Shown: positions 48,118-57,651 of the stretch, piece by piece
How the letters are laid out: each line of letters opens with the position of its first letter
Position numbering within the stretch: the stretch's first letter is position 1
NCBI GenBank assembly: GCA_965203605.1
Contig: OZ241902.1
Span: 930,001-994,000, forward strand
Length of the DNA: 64,000 nucleotides
From: JAPOUP01 sp965203605
Lineage (GTDB): Bacteria; Pseudomonadota; Alphaproteobacteria; Rhodobacterales; Rhodobacteraceae
Reading direction: 5' to 3'
Notes under the pieces: model-generated
The model's database searches: none
What the model was told of the DNA's origin: nothing
What the model saw: only the letters and a program-made list of their open reading frames with translations
Position numbers and translations under genes: made by a program

Positions 48118-49644
48118 GTGTGCCTCGCTTTCACAGAGGGTTTATTTCTTCTTGACAAACGTATGGCATGCCATAAGATCACGACCTGTAGAGAGTCGGC
48201 GTTTGCGGAGAGGCTGCCATTGTCCAAATCTCAAATTCCATGGTCCGATGGTAACGAAGTGCTGCTGGCCACCCTCGAGGAAATCAGGCTTCCCGAGCGC
48301 TTGGTAGGGTCGATGAAGAGAGACCATGTCCGGCTTGTTGGGGAACTGGTCCAACTGACCCAGCCAGAGGTTCTCAGTAAGCGCGGTCTGGGAATGAAGT
48401 CACTCCAATTGTCCAAGACAATTCTGGACAGACTTGGGCTCTCCATCGGAATGGAGTTGGATGGCTGGGACAGTGACCGCGCCAATGAAGCGAGACATGA
48501 AATGGGCCAGGAGCTTCGGAAGCTGCTGTTCGACCGAGCCGATGCGGAGTGGAGCGAACACGATTCGCTTGAGCGTGAACTCCATTCGCTCCTCCTCGAG
48601 ACCTCACACGAGAGAAACGCTGAGATGCTTTCCCGATTGTTTGGGTTTAATGAGAGGGGCCCGCAAACCCTGGAGAGCACTGGCAGGCATTATGGCCTGA
48701 CCAGGGAACGGGTTCGCCAGATCGCTGCAAAGGCCCAAAGCAGGATTGCGTCCATCTGGCGTCCGACCAAATACCTGTTTGCCGCCCGAGACCTCCTGAA
48801 TTCGGGACTTCTACGGCCATTTAGCGCATTGGAATTCTCTGAGGCGGCGAAAGAGGCTGGTTTAACCAAAGTCGCATTTCATGTTGAGGGCGTGATCAGG
48901 GCGCTCGATCTGATCGGAGTGCCAAACACTGTTGAGCGCTTTCAGGTCAATGGCATCAAACTGTATGGCGACAGCTCTGATCGAACGGCTCTCGAGGCCC
49001 TGATAATTCAGATCAGGAGGGACACTTCGGCACGTGGCTGTACGGACATCGAGCACCTGATCCGAACCGCTGACCAGATTGTTGGGGGCCCGGACGAGGT
49101 TCGTAGGCTGCTGTCGAATTTCGACGAAATCACGTGGCTTGATGAGGAAAGGACATGGCTGATGTCCACAGCGGTGTCCAGAAACAGGTTGGTCAACGTG
49201 ACAAGCGGGATATTTTCGGTGATTCCGTCATTGGACATCGATTCGCTCCGAGAGTCACTGCACCGTCCGAGGCGGATTGTGTCTGTGCCGCCGAAGCCGG
49301 TCTTGGCCGCTTTCCTCGAAGCCACTGGAATCGCGAAGGTAACCGACGGAAGAGCTCTTGCGCTCCCTGGCGCCGCCGAGGGTGGGTTGGGTCTGAACGA
49401 CACAGCGTTTGTCAAGGCGTTCAGGGAACTTGGAAGCCCGGTGATTCGTGAGAAACTGGAGGAGTGCTGCGTTGGACGCCTCGGAGTGAACGTGCGTAGC
49501 TTCTACGTGAACCTGAGCTATTCTCCACTTGTCGTAAAGGTTGCTCCGGGCGTGTTTTCACTGCTTGGCAGCTCAGTCGATCCGGATCAGGTCGAACGAC
49601 TGAAGTCACACGTCAAGAGAAGCTGGTATAGAAAGGCTGGGTGA
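48118..49644 (+). CDS. Alpha-CTD-like plus sigma region 4-like DNA-binding protein
   Basis: A protein of up to 508 residues. Residues ~55-117 resemble the RNA polymerase alpha C-terminal domain: LVGELVQLTQPEVLSKRGLG then MKSLQLSKTILDRLGLSIGM and a closing W, like NLGKKSLTEIKDVL and GLSLGM of RpoA. Residues ~168-214 resemble sigma-70 region 4: RLFGFNERGPQTLESTGRHY then GLTRERVRQIAAKA. The remaining ~290 residues contain helical, possibly winged-helix repeats I cannot name. No region 2 is present, so it is not a sigma factor. It probably binds DNA or polymerase. ATG 48163 is an alternative start. Stand-alone between soxG and sodB. Confidence 0.8.
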   Translation: MCLAFTEGLFLLDKRMACHKITTCRESAFAERLPLSKSQIPWSDGNEVLLATLEEIRLPERLVGSMKRDHVRLVGELVQLTQPEVLSKRGLGMKSLQLSKTILDRLGLSIGMELDGWDSDRANEARHEMGQELRKLLFDRADAEWSEHDSLERELHSLLLETSHERNAEMLSRLFGFNERGPQTLESTGRHYGLTRERVRQIAAKAQSRIASIWRPTKYLFAARDLLNSGLLRPFSALEFSEAAKEAGLTKVAFHVEGVIRALDLIGVPNTVERFQVNGIKLYGDSSDRTALEALIIQIRRDTSARGCTDIEHLIRTADQIVGGPDEVRRLLSNFDEITWLDEERTWLMSTAVSRNRLVNVTSGIFSVIPSLDIDSLRESLHRPRRIVSVPPKPVLAAFLEATGIAKVTDGRALALPGAAEGGLGLNDTAFVKAFRELGSPVIREKLEECCVGRLGVNVRSFYVNLSYSPLVVKVAPGVFSLLGSSVDPDQVERLKSHVKRSWYRKAG

Positions 49645-49816
49645 TTGGCCCGATGGGCAAGCCGGAAAGTCCCTGACTGAGCATCGGTTGGTGGGCTTGC
49701 CGTGACCGAGCCCTGCCGGCGGTTGTTCACGGTGCCCCGATGGAGGTGCTTGACTGTAGTGTGGGATCCAAAGCAAATGCAGGACAGGAAACCGCCTCAA
49801 GAGAAGGAGCACCCCA

Positions 49817-50416
49817 ATGGCATTTGAATTACCCGACCTCCCCTATGCCCACGATGCGCTTGCCGAAAACGGAATGTCCCGGGAAACGCTGGAGTTTCAT
49901 CACGACCTCCACCACAAGGCCTATGTCGATAACGGCAACAAGCTGGTCGCAGGGACCGAGTGGGAAGACAGGAGCCTGGAAGAGATTGTTGTTGGAACCT
50001 ATGGGGCCGGGGCCGTCGCGCAGAATGGGATATTCAACAACATCAGCCAACTGTGGAACCACAACCAATTCTGGGAAATGATGGGACCTGGCAAGTCCTC
50101 AATGCCATCCGAACTCGAATCCGCGCTCAACGAGAGCTTTGGTTCGGTCGACGCCTTCAAGGAACAGTTCACCGCGGCGGGTGTCGGTCAGTTTGGGTCT
50201 GGATGGTGCTGGCTTGTGAAGGATGGAGATGGCATGCTCAAGGTCACGAAGACCGAAAACGGCGTGAATCCGCTGTGTTTCGGTCAGACGGCATTGCTCG
50301 GATGTGATGTTTGGGAGCATTCCTATTACATCGACTTCCGCAACAGGCGCCCGGCCTACCTTGCCAACTTCCTGGAAAACCTGGTGAATTGGGAGAACGT
50401 GTCTTCCAGGCTTTGA
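49817..50416 (+). CDS. sodB: Superoxide dismutase, Fe/Mn family
   Basis: A 199-residue protein with metal ligands H (LEFHHDLHHKAYVDN), H (LWNHNQFW), D and H (DVWEHSYYIDFRNRR). AFELPDLPYAHDAL and GFGSGWCWL-like FGSGWCWLVKD are typical; Q69-type glutamine region reads GIFNNISQLWNH, favouring iron. Cytoplasmic: no signal peptide. AAGGAG lies 7 bases before the ATG. A hairpin follows the stop. Sarcosine oxidase upstream makes peroxide, not superoxide, so a functional link is not implied. Confidence 0.95.
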   Translation: MAFELPDLPYAHDALAENGMSRETLEFHHDLHHKAYVDNGNKLVAGTEWEDRSLEEIVVGTYGAGAVAQNGIFNNISQLWNHNQFWEMMGPGKSSMPSELESALNESFGSVDAFKEQFTAAGVGQFGSGWCWLVKDGDGMLKVTKTENGVNPLCFGQTALLGCDVWEHSYYIDFRNRRPAYLANFLENLVNWENVSSRL

Positions 50417-50438
50417 TTTCCGGTGCGCGGGCGAAGCA

Positions 50439-50464
50439 GGATGCGCCGCCCCGTCGGCGCATCC
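50439..50464 (+). terminator. Hairpin downstream of sodB
   Basis: A perfect 10-bp inverted repeat (GGATGCGCCG / CGGCGCATCC) with a 6-base loop, 23 bases after the sodB stop. No T-tract follows. Confidence 0.5.
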
Positions 50465-51155
50465 CGTGATGGGAGTCGCGGCGACCACGGCTTGGCACTG
50501 GCGCTTCCGGACCGGGTCTGGAAAGACAGCTCAGGGTATCGCTGCAAAGTTGTGGTCGTAATGGGTTCCGTTTTGGAGACCTCAGGTGAGCGGGCCGGCC
50601 CTCGGGTTCCCATCGTGCACTCGCGGAATTTCTCAACCGGATGCATTGCGGATCGGAGACGGAACGACCTCGAGGCCAGTCCTTGACCGGTGGATTGGCT
50701 CACGGAATCGCCGCAGCTCTAGCTGCAAATCTGATCTGGGGTCTGTCGCCTCTTTTCTACAAGGCGCTTGCGCATGTGCCTACGCTTGAGGTGCTTTGCC
50801 ACCGCACGCTCTGGTCGGTCGTGTTCTTCGGGCTGGTATTGTTGGCCAGCGGGCGGCTGCACCGGCTTGGAGAGGCGCTCGGCAATCCACGCATGTTCGC
50901 GGCGGCCGCATTCTCGGCTTCAATGGTCGGCATCAACTGGTTTGTATTCATCTGGTCAATCCAGCACGGCCGTGCGGTCGAGGCCAGCTTCGGATATTAC
51001 ATCTTTCCGCTGGTGTCGGTCGTATTCGGCATCGTGTTCTTCCGTGAGGGATTGGATGCGGCCCGACTGCTATCCTTTGTGCTGGCCTTCGTCGCCGTCT
51101 GCGTACTGACATTGGGACTTGGAGCGGTACCGTACATCTCGGTGATACTGGCAAT

Positions 51156-52482
51156 CACTAGTGTCCCAACGTTGAAGCATAATGTATGTGTAATATATTG
51201 ATATTAGTTTGTTTTTTGATGATTTGAGGTGTCACCGACTTGAACTCCAACCGGGTGTCCCGCAGGGCTGGGCCATGAATCCAGCAAAAGGGAGGCCCGG
51301 AAGTGTATTCTGGCAAGCTCGTTTTCGGCCAGGTCATGGATCATCTTCCATGGCATAGGTTTCGCCGCTGCGTCGAGCGTTACGGCGGAAATCACAAGAT
51401 TAAGTCCTTCAGCTGCAGTGATCGATACCGCTGCATGGCGTTTGCGCAGCTGACCTATCGGTCTTCCCTGAGGGATGTCGAGGTCTGCCTGCGGGCCCAG
51501 TCATCCAAGCTCTATCACATGGGTATCCGGGGCGGTGTGGCGAGGAACACCCTTGCCAACGCCAATTCCACCCGGGATTGGAGGATCCATGCCGACTTCG
51601 CCCAGCACCTGATCCACAAGGCCCGGCACCTTTCCGACGACAGTCACGGTCTCGACCTTGAGAGCACCGTCTACGCGCTGGATTCGTCGACCATCGACCT
51701 GTGCCTGTCCCTTTTCCCCTGGGCCCGTTTCCGCAGGACCAAAGGTGCCGTCAAGCTGCATACGCTGCTTGACCTCAGGGGCAACATCCCCGCATTCATC
51801 CATATCACCGACGGCAAGGTCCATGACGTCAACATTCTGGACATCATCGCTCCGGAGCCCGGGGCTTTCCATGTCATGGACCGGGCATATCTCGACTTCA
51901 GCCGCCTGCACCGACTTCACCTCAACGGCGCCCATTTCGTCCTGCGGTCCAAGACCAACACAAGGCTCCGCCGCCTGTACTCGAACAGGGTCGACCGGTC
52001 CTCCGGCGTCATCTGCGACCAGATTGTCCGGACCGACGGTGTTGGGACGGCGAAGGAATACCCCGACAAGCTGCGGCGCATCAAGTATGTCGACCGGGAA
52101 CGGGAACGGACCCTTGTGTTTCTGACCAACAACTTCATTCTTCCGCCACACACCATCGCCGACCTGTACCGGGCGCGCTGGCAGGTGGAGCTTTTCTTCA
52201 AGTGGATCAAGCAGCATCTCAGGATCAAGTCCTTTTTCGGCACCTCAGAGAACGCCGTGAAGAGCCAGATCTGGATCGCCGTCTCTGTCTACCTGCTGGT
52301 CGCAATCATCCGCTCGAGAAGCCGGTTGGACATCAGCCTCCACACAATGTTACAGATCTTGAGCCTCACCATGTTCGAGAGAACGCCTCTAAATCAAATA
52401 CTTACCAGGACGCCGAACAGAAACAATCCTCCCGGTGCCGATAACCAATTGAATCTATTTGATTAACGTTGGGACACTAGTG
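51156..52482 (+). mobile_element. IS4-family element, copy 2 (1327 bp)
   Basis: Same length and same 18-bp terminal repeats as copy 1 (51156-51173 and 52465-52482), opposite orientation. Perfect 9-bp target duplication ACTGGCAAT at 51147-51155 and 52483-52491. It lies inside rarD. Confidence 0.98.
51303..52466 (+). CDS. IS4-family transposase (copy 2)
   Basis: A 387-residue DDE transposase nearly identical to that of copy 1 (35380-36543), with the same catalytic motifs (YALDSSTIDL, VMDRAYLDF, YRARWQVELFFKWIKQ). GTG start with GGGAGG ahead. Uninterrupted. Confidence 0.95.
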   Translation: MYSGKLVFGQVMDHLPWHRFRRCVERYGGNHKIKSFSCSDRYRCMAFAQLTYRSSLRDVEVCLRAQSSKLYHMGIRGGVARNTLANANSTRDWRIHADFAQHLIHKARHLSDDSHGLDLESTVYALDSSTIDLCLSLFPWARFRRTKGAVKLHTLLDLRGNIPAFIHITDGKVHDVNILDIIAPEPGAFHVMDRAYLDFSRLHRLHLNGAHFVLRSKTNTRLRRLYSNRVDRSSGVICDQIVRTDGVGTAKEYPDKLRRIKYVDRERERTLVFLTNNFILPPHTIADLYRARWQVELFFKWIKQHLRIKSFFGTSENAVKSQIWIAVSVYLLVAIIRSRSRLDISLHTMLQILSLTMFERTPLNQILTRTPNRNNPPGADNQLNLFD

Positions 52483-52881
52483 ACTGGCAATTTCGTTTGC
52501 AGCCTACGTGGTTGCGAAGAAGAGTGCGCTTGCCGGGCCAGTTGTCTCAGTAACCGCAGAGGTCGCACTTCTGGCACCCGCTGCGCTGTTCTGGCTCGCG
52601 GGCGTTCATATCTTTGGATGGGCCGGCAACGGCTTGCGTGGTGACGGGGCGTTCGGTCGCACATTCGTTGATAGCCTGTTGCTGGTGCTATGTGGTCCCA
52701 TTACCGCGACGCCACTAATTCTGTTCTCGTTCGCGGCGCGGCAGCTGAGACTCGCAACTGTTGGTCTGCTGCAATATGTAAATCCGACCCTGCAATTCCT
52801 GGTGGCGACGTTGGTGTTCGCCGAGCCCTTCACGCGTTGGCATGCAGTCGCCTTTCCGATGATCTGGTCTGCCCTTGCGAT

Positions 52882-53502
52882 TTACTCGCTCGCCGCGCTC
52901 AACAGGGAGAGATCCCTGCGCAGGTCAGCGATCAAGGTCGGAACGGAATCCGCGGTTGAATAGTAATTCTGGAGTGACGGCTCAGCAAATCCTTCAGTAA
53001 TGACATGCTTAACAAGTTGAATGAGTTTATCCCAGTATCCTTCTGTGTTAAGGATATGAATCGGTTTGCTGTGTAGGCCGAGCTGGCGCCAGGTCAGAAC
53101 CTCGAAGAACTCGTCCAGCGATCCGACTCCGCCAGGCAGTACCACGATCGCCTGAGAGTTCCGGAACATCAGCATCTTGCGTTCATGCATATCTTCAGTG
53201 ACGATGAGATTTCCCAATTCCGGTCGAATCAGTTCGCGGGTCGCCAGATGAGCCGGGATCACTCCAAGAGTGTCACCATTGGCTTCCTGGGCTGCGCTTG
53301 CGACAATTCCCATGAGTCCGACATCGCCAGCGCCGTAGACCAGACGCCAGCCTTCGACGGCGAGCGCCTGCCCGAACTGCTGGGCGTCATTCTCATATGC
53401 TGAAAGGGCACCGCTGCGTGCGCCGCAGAAGACACAGATTGACGTTCGATTGGCCACCGCCGGGTTCCTTGTCGGGAAATGCTTTTGACCCGTGTATGGC
53501 AT
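52882..53502 (-). CDS. LOG family protein (TIGR00730)
   Basis: A 206-residue Rossmann-fold protein with the LOG signature PGGVGSLDEFFEVLTWRQLG and the N-terminal SICVFCGARSG, LVYGAGDVGLMG. Enzymes of this family cleave cytokinin riboside 5'-monophosphate or other nucleotide 5'-monophosphates at the N-glycosidic bond. ATG 53502 is preferred over 53574. Its 3' end overlaps the convergent rarD end. Confidence 0.9.
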   Translation of the reverse strand: MPYTGQKHFPTRNPAVANRTSICVFCGARSGALSAYENDAQQFGQALAVEGWRLVYGAGDVGLMGIVASAAQEANGDTLGVIPAHLATRELIRPELGNLIVTEDMHERKMLMFRNSQAIVVLPGGVGSLDEFFEVLTWRQLGLHSKPIHILNTEGYWDKLIQLVKHVITEGFAEPSLQNYYSTADSVPTLIADLRRDLSLLSAASE

Positions 53503-53582
53503 CCTGCTACATACAAGCAATCGCTTAGGGTGCTCGACATACACGGGCCATTTGGAGCGAAACCTGAGCGGCAAGGGACATC

Positions 53583-55592
53583 ATGGTAGATTGGACTGAG
53601 TCGGAACGTAGACGCTCCGTGATTTTGCTGGCGACCGTGTTGGTTTTGCTGGCCATATTGGCATGGTGGCTGTGGCGGCCCGAAACGTCTTTTGATGGTG
53701 CGGTTGACCTTTCGGACGAGAATGCCACCATTGCGGAACCGGAGATTCCTGAAGCTGCAACAGAATCGTTGCAGCCAACACTGCCTGAATCCGTTGGCGA
53801 ACCCCCAGTTCCTGTTGCGGAGGGCCCCGAACCTCCCACGATAGATGTCGTCCGCGTGGACCATGACGGAAACTCGATCGTCTCGGGTCGGGCGGAACCC
53901 GGCTCTTCGGTGAACATACTGCTGGACGGAGAGGAGGTTGCGCGAACCGAAGTGGGCCCTGACGGGAGTTTCGCGGTCATTCTGAAGTTTCCAGTTGCTC
54001 AGTCGCAGCGCATGGTCAGCCTGATGATGGAATTGGACTGGCATGATCCAGTCGAGTCGGAAGCTGTCGTCATCATCGCGCCAAGCCTGCCGTTAGGTTT
54101 GGCGGAAGATCCCAGCGAACGGGACTCATCAGAGGTGCTCGCTGTACTCCAAACCGACACTGGAAACAGCCCTGCTGAGACCTCAGGGTCGGAACAGCTG
54201 GAGTCTTCCGTGACTGTCTCGACTGGATCCGACTCGCAGACCGTTGTAGATGAGGTATCCACCGACACCAAGGCATCGGATTTGGCTGAATCGGATGCGG
54301 CCGGAACGGGAACATCCGCCCGCGACATGAACGTGCGGGATGAAGGGGTGCCCACTGGACGGGAGGAGGACTCCGGCTCAGAGGAAGCCACTCTCGCGCT
54401 AGGGGAGGTCGGTGGCCCTCTCGTGACCGAAGCCAACACTCCTGAAACGGTACAACTGCCGGAGCCCGATGCTCCTGTGCCGAGTGATACAGATACTGAC
54501 AGAACGGAAGCCGATGCGTCGGTCGAGATTACCTTGGTGCCCCGCGATGGAGACGCAGGGTTGTTGTCGGAAAGGGATGTTTGGGAGTCGGCAGGTCTAC
54601 CAATACCCGAAGGCGCTGTGGCAGATGATATCGGCACAATACAGGCGGAATCGTCGGATGCTGTGGCCGAAACTGAGTTGGAGGACGGTGAAAGAACTGA
54701 TCGGTCCCTTGAGGCATTGAACCGGCGACAGCAAGGTGACCTGCTTAAGCTCACTACATCTACTGATGAGACGGGGGTGCCGGTAATTCAAGACCTATTG
54801 GCGAGCGGGTCGGTTCCTGCCGACGACGCCTCCGTCCAGGGTTTTGATGGATCGGAAGATCTGGCGCTCAAAGTAGATGACCCCAGACTCGGAAGTGACA
54901 CAACAGCTTCATCCCGGCCGCGTCTGCCAAAGGTAGATATTGATTCCGGGTCATTGAGGTCTGGAGGGAATGGAGTTGCCGTGCCCACGCCTGAGATTGA
55001 CAATCAAGGGAACGGTGAAGCCATTCAGGCGGGACTGGATCAAGCCTCGCCGACGGTCCTGCTTGCGGATCGAGGTGGCATCAGGGTTCTCCAATCCGGT
55101 GGCGATGGATCACAGGGCTTGAGCGAAGTCACGATCGATGCAATCTCGTATGACGAAACCGGCGAAGTTCAAATCGGTGGTCGCGGGCGCGCCAGTCGGT
55201 TCGTGCGCGTCTATCTTGACAACAGGCCAATCCAGACCGTCCGGATTGATGATGGCGGACAGTGGCGAACACCTCTTCCAGATGTTGAGAGCGGCGTCTT
55301 TGACCTGCGCGTCGATGAACTGGATTCGGAAGGGCAAGTCACGTCGCGCATGGAAATCCCCTTCATGCGAGAGGACAGGGAAGTGCTTGAAGAACTTCAC
55401 AGCAGCGCTTCCGGAGAGGGTAAGACCCGGATCAAGGTGATCACGGTGCAGCGCGGCAACACCCTGTGGGGTATCGCTCGAGAGCGGTATGGCAAGGGAA
55501 TTCTCTATGTCAGGGTCTTCGAGGCCAATCGCGCCCGTATCCGCGATCCGGATCTGATCTATCCTGGCCAGATATTTGCGATTCCGGGGTAG
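53583..55592 (+). CDS. LysM-domain membrane-anchored protein
   Basis: A 669-residue protein: a short cytoplasmic basic start, one membrane helix at residues ~12-30 (SVILLATVLVLLAILAWWLW), a long acidic and probably disordered periplasmic region (residues ~35-520, rich in E, D, S, T, P), Ig-like pieces (DGNSIVSGRAEPGSSVNILL, YDETGEVQIGGRGRASRFVR) and a C-terminal LysM at ~616-669 (ITVQRGNTLWGIARERYGKG, DPDLIYPGQIFAIPG). It should tether the inner membrane to peptidoglycan. Divergent from the LOG gene, and 90 bases before an Atm1-type exporter. Confidence 0.9.
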   Translation: MVDWTESERRRSVILLATVLVLLAILAWWLWRPETSFDGAVDLSDENATIAEPEIPEAATESLQPTLPESVGEPPVPVAEGPEPPTIDVVRVDHDGNSIVSGRAEPGSSVNILLDGEEVARTEVGPDGSFAVILKFPVAQSQRMVSLMMELDWHDPVESEAVVIIAPSLPLGLAEDPSERDSSEVLAVLQTDTGNSPAETSGSEQLESSVTVSTGSDSQTVVDEVSTDTKASDLAESDAAGTGTSARDMNVRDEGVPTGREEDSGSEEATLALGEVGGPLVTEANTPETVQLPEPDAPVPSDTDTDRTEADASVEITLVPRDGDAGLLSERDVWESAGLPIPEGAVADDIGTIQAESSDAVAETELEDGERTDRSLEALNRRQQGDLLKLTTSTDETGVPVIQDLLASGSVPADDASVQGFDGSEDLALKVDDPRLGSDTTASSRPRLPKVDIDSGSLRSGGNGVAVPTPEIDNQGNGEAIQAGLDQASPTVLLADRGGIRVLQSGGDGSQGLSEVTIDAISYDETGEVQIGGRGRASRFVRVYLDNRPIQTVRIDDGGQWRTPLPDVESGVFDLRVDELDSEGQVTSRMEIPFMREDREVLEELHSSASGEGKTRIKVITVQRGNTLWGIARERYGKGILYVRVFEANRARIRDPDLIYPGQIFAIPG

Positions 55593-55682
55593 GTGGAAGT
55601 GTCCCGAGCATCACAACTGTCAACTCTGGTAATCTTGGCGACTCGGGATTAGGTGAGGCTGCGGAGGCGTGAAAGGGACGCC

Positions 55683-57545
55683 ATGTCCGACTCTGCACAA
55701 AGCGCAGACGCACATATCAGGAGCGGATTGCGGACGATTCGACGCGTTGCGCCCTATCTATGGCCACGCGGACAGATTTGGCTGAAATGCCGCGTGATTC
55801 TGGCTCTGTTGGCGTTGCTGCTTTCAAAGCTGATCGCGGTTGGTACTCCCTTCTTCTTCAAGGCTGCGGTTGATGCCCTGGCGGGAGAAACACCTGAGCC
55901 GACGATCATGCTGGCGATTGGAGCCGTTGGGCTGACAGTGGCCTACGGCTTTGCCAGGCTGATGACTGTCGGGTTCCAACAGCTACGCGATGTGTTCTTT
56001 GCGCGAATTGGCCAGAGAGCGCTCCGGCAGATCGCACTCGAGACGTTCAGGCACATACATCGGCTATCGATGCGCTATCACATCACTCGAAAGACCGGCG
56101 GGCTGTCGCGAATAATCGAGCGTGGCGTCAAGGGGGTTGAGTTTCTGCTCCGGTTCCTGCTGTTCGCCATTGGACCGCTTGTACTTGAGCTGATGATGAT
56201 CGGTGTCGTTCTCGCGGTGGTCTTTGACATTTGGTATCTTGCAGTCGTGGCCGCGACCATCGCGCTGTATATTTTCTTTACGTTCAAGGTTACCGAGTGG
56301 CGTGTCCAGATCCGTAAAATCATGAACGATCAGGACACTGACGCGAACCAGAAGGCGATCGACAGCCTGCTGAATTTCGAGACCGTCAAGTATTTCGGGG
56401 CGGAGAGGCGTGAAGCCGAACGCTACGACCTCGCCATGGCCGGGTATGAAGCGGCGGCGCTTAGGACTTCCTATTCGTTGGCATTCCTTAATTTTGGCCA
56501 GTCATTGCTGATCACCACAGGCCTGGTTTCGGTGATGGTCATGGCCGCCGTGGGGGTTCAGCAGGGAACGCTGACGGTTGGCGATTTCGTGATGGTCAAC
56601 GCCTATATGATCCAGATCACCATGCCTCTGAACTTCCTCGGAACCGTTTACCGCGAAATCCGTCAGGCATTGGTGGACATGGGCGAGATGTTTGATCTTC
56701 TCGACCAGCCATCGGAAGTTTCGGATCGAGACGGCGCCAGTGATCTAAGGGTGACTGGCGGCGAAGTGAAACTCAGTGGTGTCGTGTTCCGTTACGAGGA
56801 CGCCCGGCCGATCCTCAAGGGTGTAAGCCTGACGGTCGAGGCGGGAAGGACCGTCGCGATCGTCGGATCTTCCGGATCCGGAAAGTCCACAGTCGGACGC
56901 CTGCTGTTCCGGTTCTATGATGTGACCGCCGGAAGCCTAAGCATTGACGGACAGGACATTCGCGATGTCACGCAGGAAAGCCTTCATGCGCAGGTCGGTG
57001 TGGTTCCTCAGGATACAGTGCTCTTCAATGATACGATCTACTACAACATTGCCTATGGCAGGCCTGACGCGAGCCGTCAGGAAGTGGAGGACGTGGCAAG
57101 GGCAGCCAAGATCCATGATTTCATCGCGGGGCTTCCGCATGGCTATGACTCATTGGTGGGCGAACGGGGTCTCAAGCTTTCCGGCGGTGAGAAGCAGCGG
57201 GTGGGGATCGCACGGACGCTTCTGAAGAATCCGCCGATTCTGCTTCTGGACGAGGCGACAAGTGCACTTGATTCGGAGACCGAGGCGGAAATCCAGGATG
57301 AGTTGAGGGCGATGGGCGAAGGGCGCACTGTGATCACCATCGCGCACCGGCTGTCGACCATCGTGCATGCCGACCTCATTGTGGTGCTTGAGAACGGTGT
57401 CATTGTCGAAAAGGGGAGTCACGAAGGTCTGTTGGCGATCGGAGGTCGCTACGCGGCTCTTTGGCACGGGCAAGCGGCTGAGCAAGACACCACTGATCAG
57501 CCGCAGCTTGTGCATATGGGTGGTGCGGCGGCTGCCGGAGCCTAA
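55683..57545 (+). CDS. Atm1-type ABC exporter
   Basis: A 620-residue half-transporter. Six membrane helices (VILALLALLLSKLIAVGTPF, ELMMIGVVLAVVFDIWYLAV and others). The Atm1/HMT1 group is indicated by the loop MRYHITRKTGGLSRIIERG, by ETVKYFGAERREAERYD and by NFLGTVYREIRQALVDMGEM. ATPase: Walker A GSSGSGKST, LSGGEKQRVGIARTLL, ILLLDEATSALDSET. Bacterial members export glutathione-linked metals or persulfides and support metal and Fe-S homeostasis. ATG 55683 is chosen over an upstream in-frame start at 55653. Confidence 0.92.
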   Translation: MSDSAQSADAHIRSGLRTIRRVAPYLWPRGQIWLKCRVILALLALLLSKLIAVGTPFFFKAAVDALAGETPEPTIMLAIGAVGLTVAYGFARLMTVGFQQLRDVFFARIGQRALRQIALETFRHIHRLSMRYHITRKTGGLSRIIERGVKGVEFLLRFLLFAIGPLVLELMMIGVVLAVVFDIWYLAVVAATIALYIFFTFKVTEWRVQIRKIMNDQDTDANQKAIDSLLNFETVKYFGAERREAERYDLAMAGYEAAALRTSYSLAFLNFGQSLLITTGLVSVMVMAAVGVQQGTLTVGDFVMVNAYMIQITMPLNFLGTVYREIRQALVDMGEMFDLLDQPSEVSDRDGASDLRVTGGEVKLSGVVFRYEDARPILKGVSLTVEAGRTVAIVGSSGSGKSTVGRLLFRFYDVTAGSLSIDGQDIRDVTQESLHAQVGVVPQDTVLFNDTIYYNIAYGRPDASRQEVEDVARAAKIHDFIAGLPHGYDSLVGERGLKLSGGEKQRVGIARTLLKNPPILLLDEATSALDSETEAEIQDELRAMGEGRTVITIAHRLSTIVHADLIVVLENGVIVEKGSHEGLLAIGGRYAALWHGQAAEQDTTDQPQLVHMGGAAAAGA

Positions 57546-57651
57546 CCGTAACTGACCATTCCAATCTTTGGAGATTGTGGACTTGCGGCGTCAACCCCAT
57601 GCTCCCGGACGTTTCCGTGTCATGCGGTGCGCAAACCCGGCTCGCGGGCCA

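Larger units (their letters stand above)
50683..52963 (+). pseudogene. rarD: RarD (EamA-type permease), split by IS4 copy 2
   Basis: The left part (50683-51155) codes for the N-terminal half of RarD (IAAALAANLIWGLSPLFYKA, HRTLWSVVFFGLVLL, SFGYYIFPLVSVVFG). The right part (52492-52963) carries the rest (KKSALAGPVVSVTAEVALLA, LQYVNPTLQFLVATLVFAEP). Removing the element and one copy of the 9-bp duplication restores an uninterrupted frame (ISVILAISFAAYVVAKK) of about 310 residues. No other damage is seen, so the insertion is recent. TTG 50683 with GAGG ahead is the likely start. The 3' end overlaps the convergent LOG gene by 82 bases. Confidence 0.92.
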
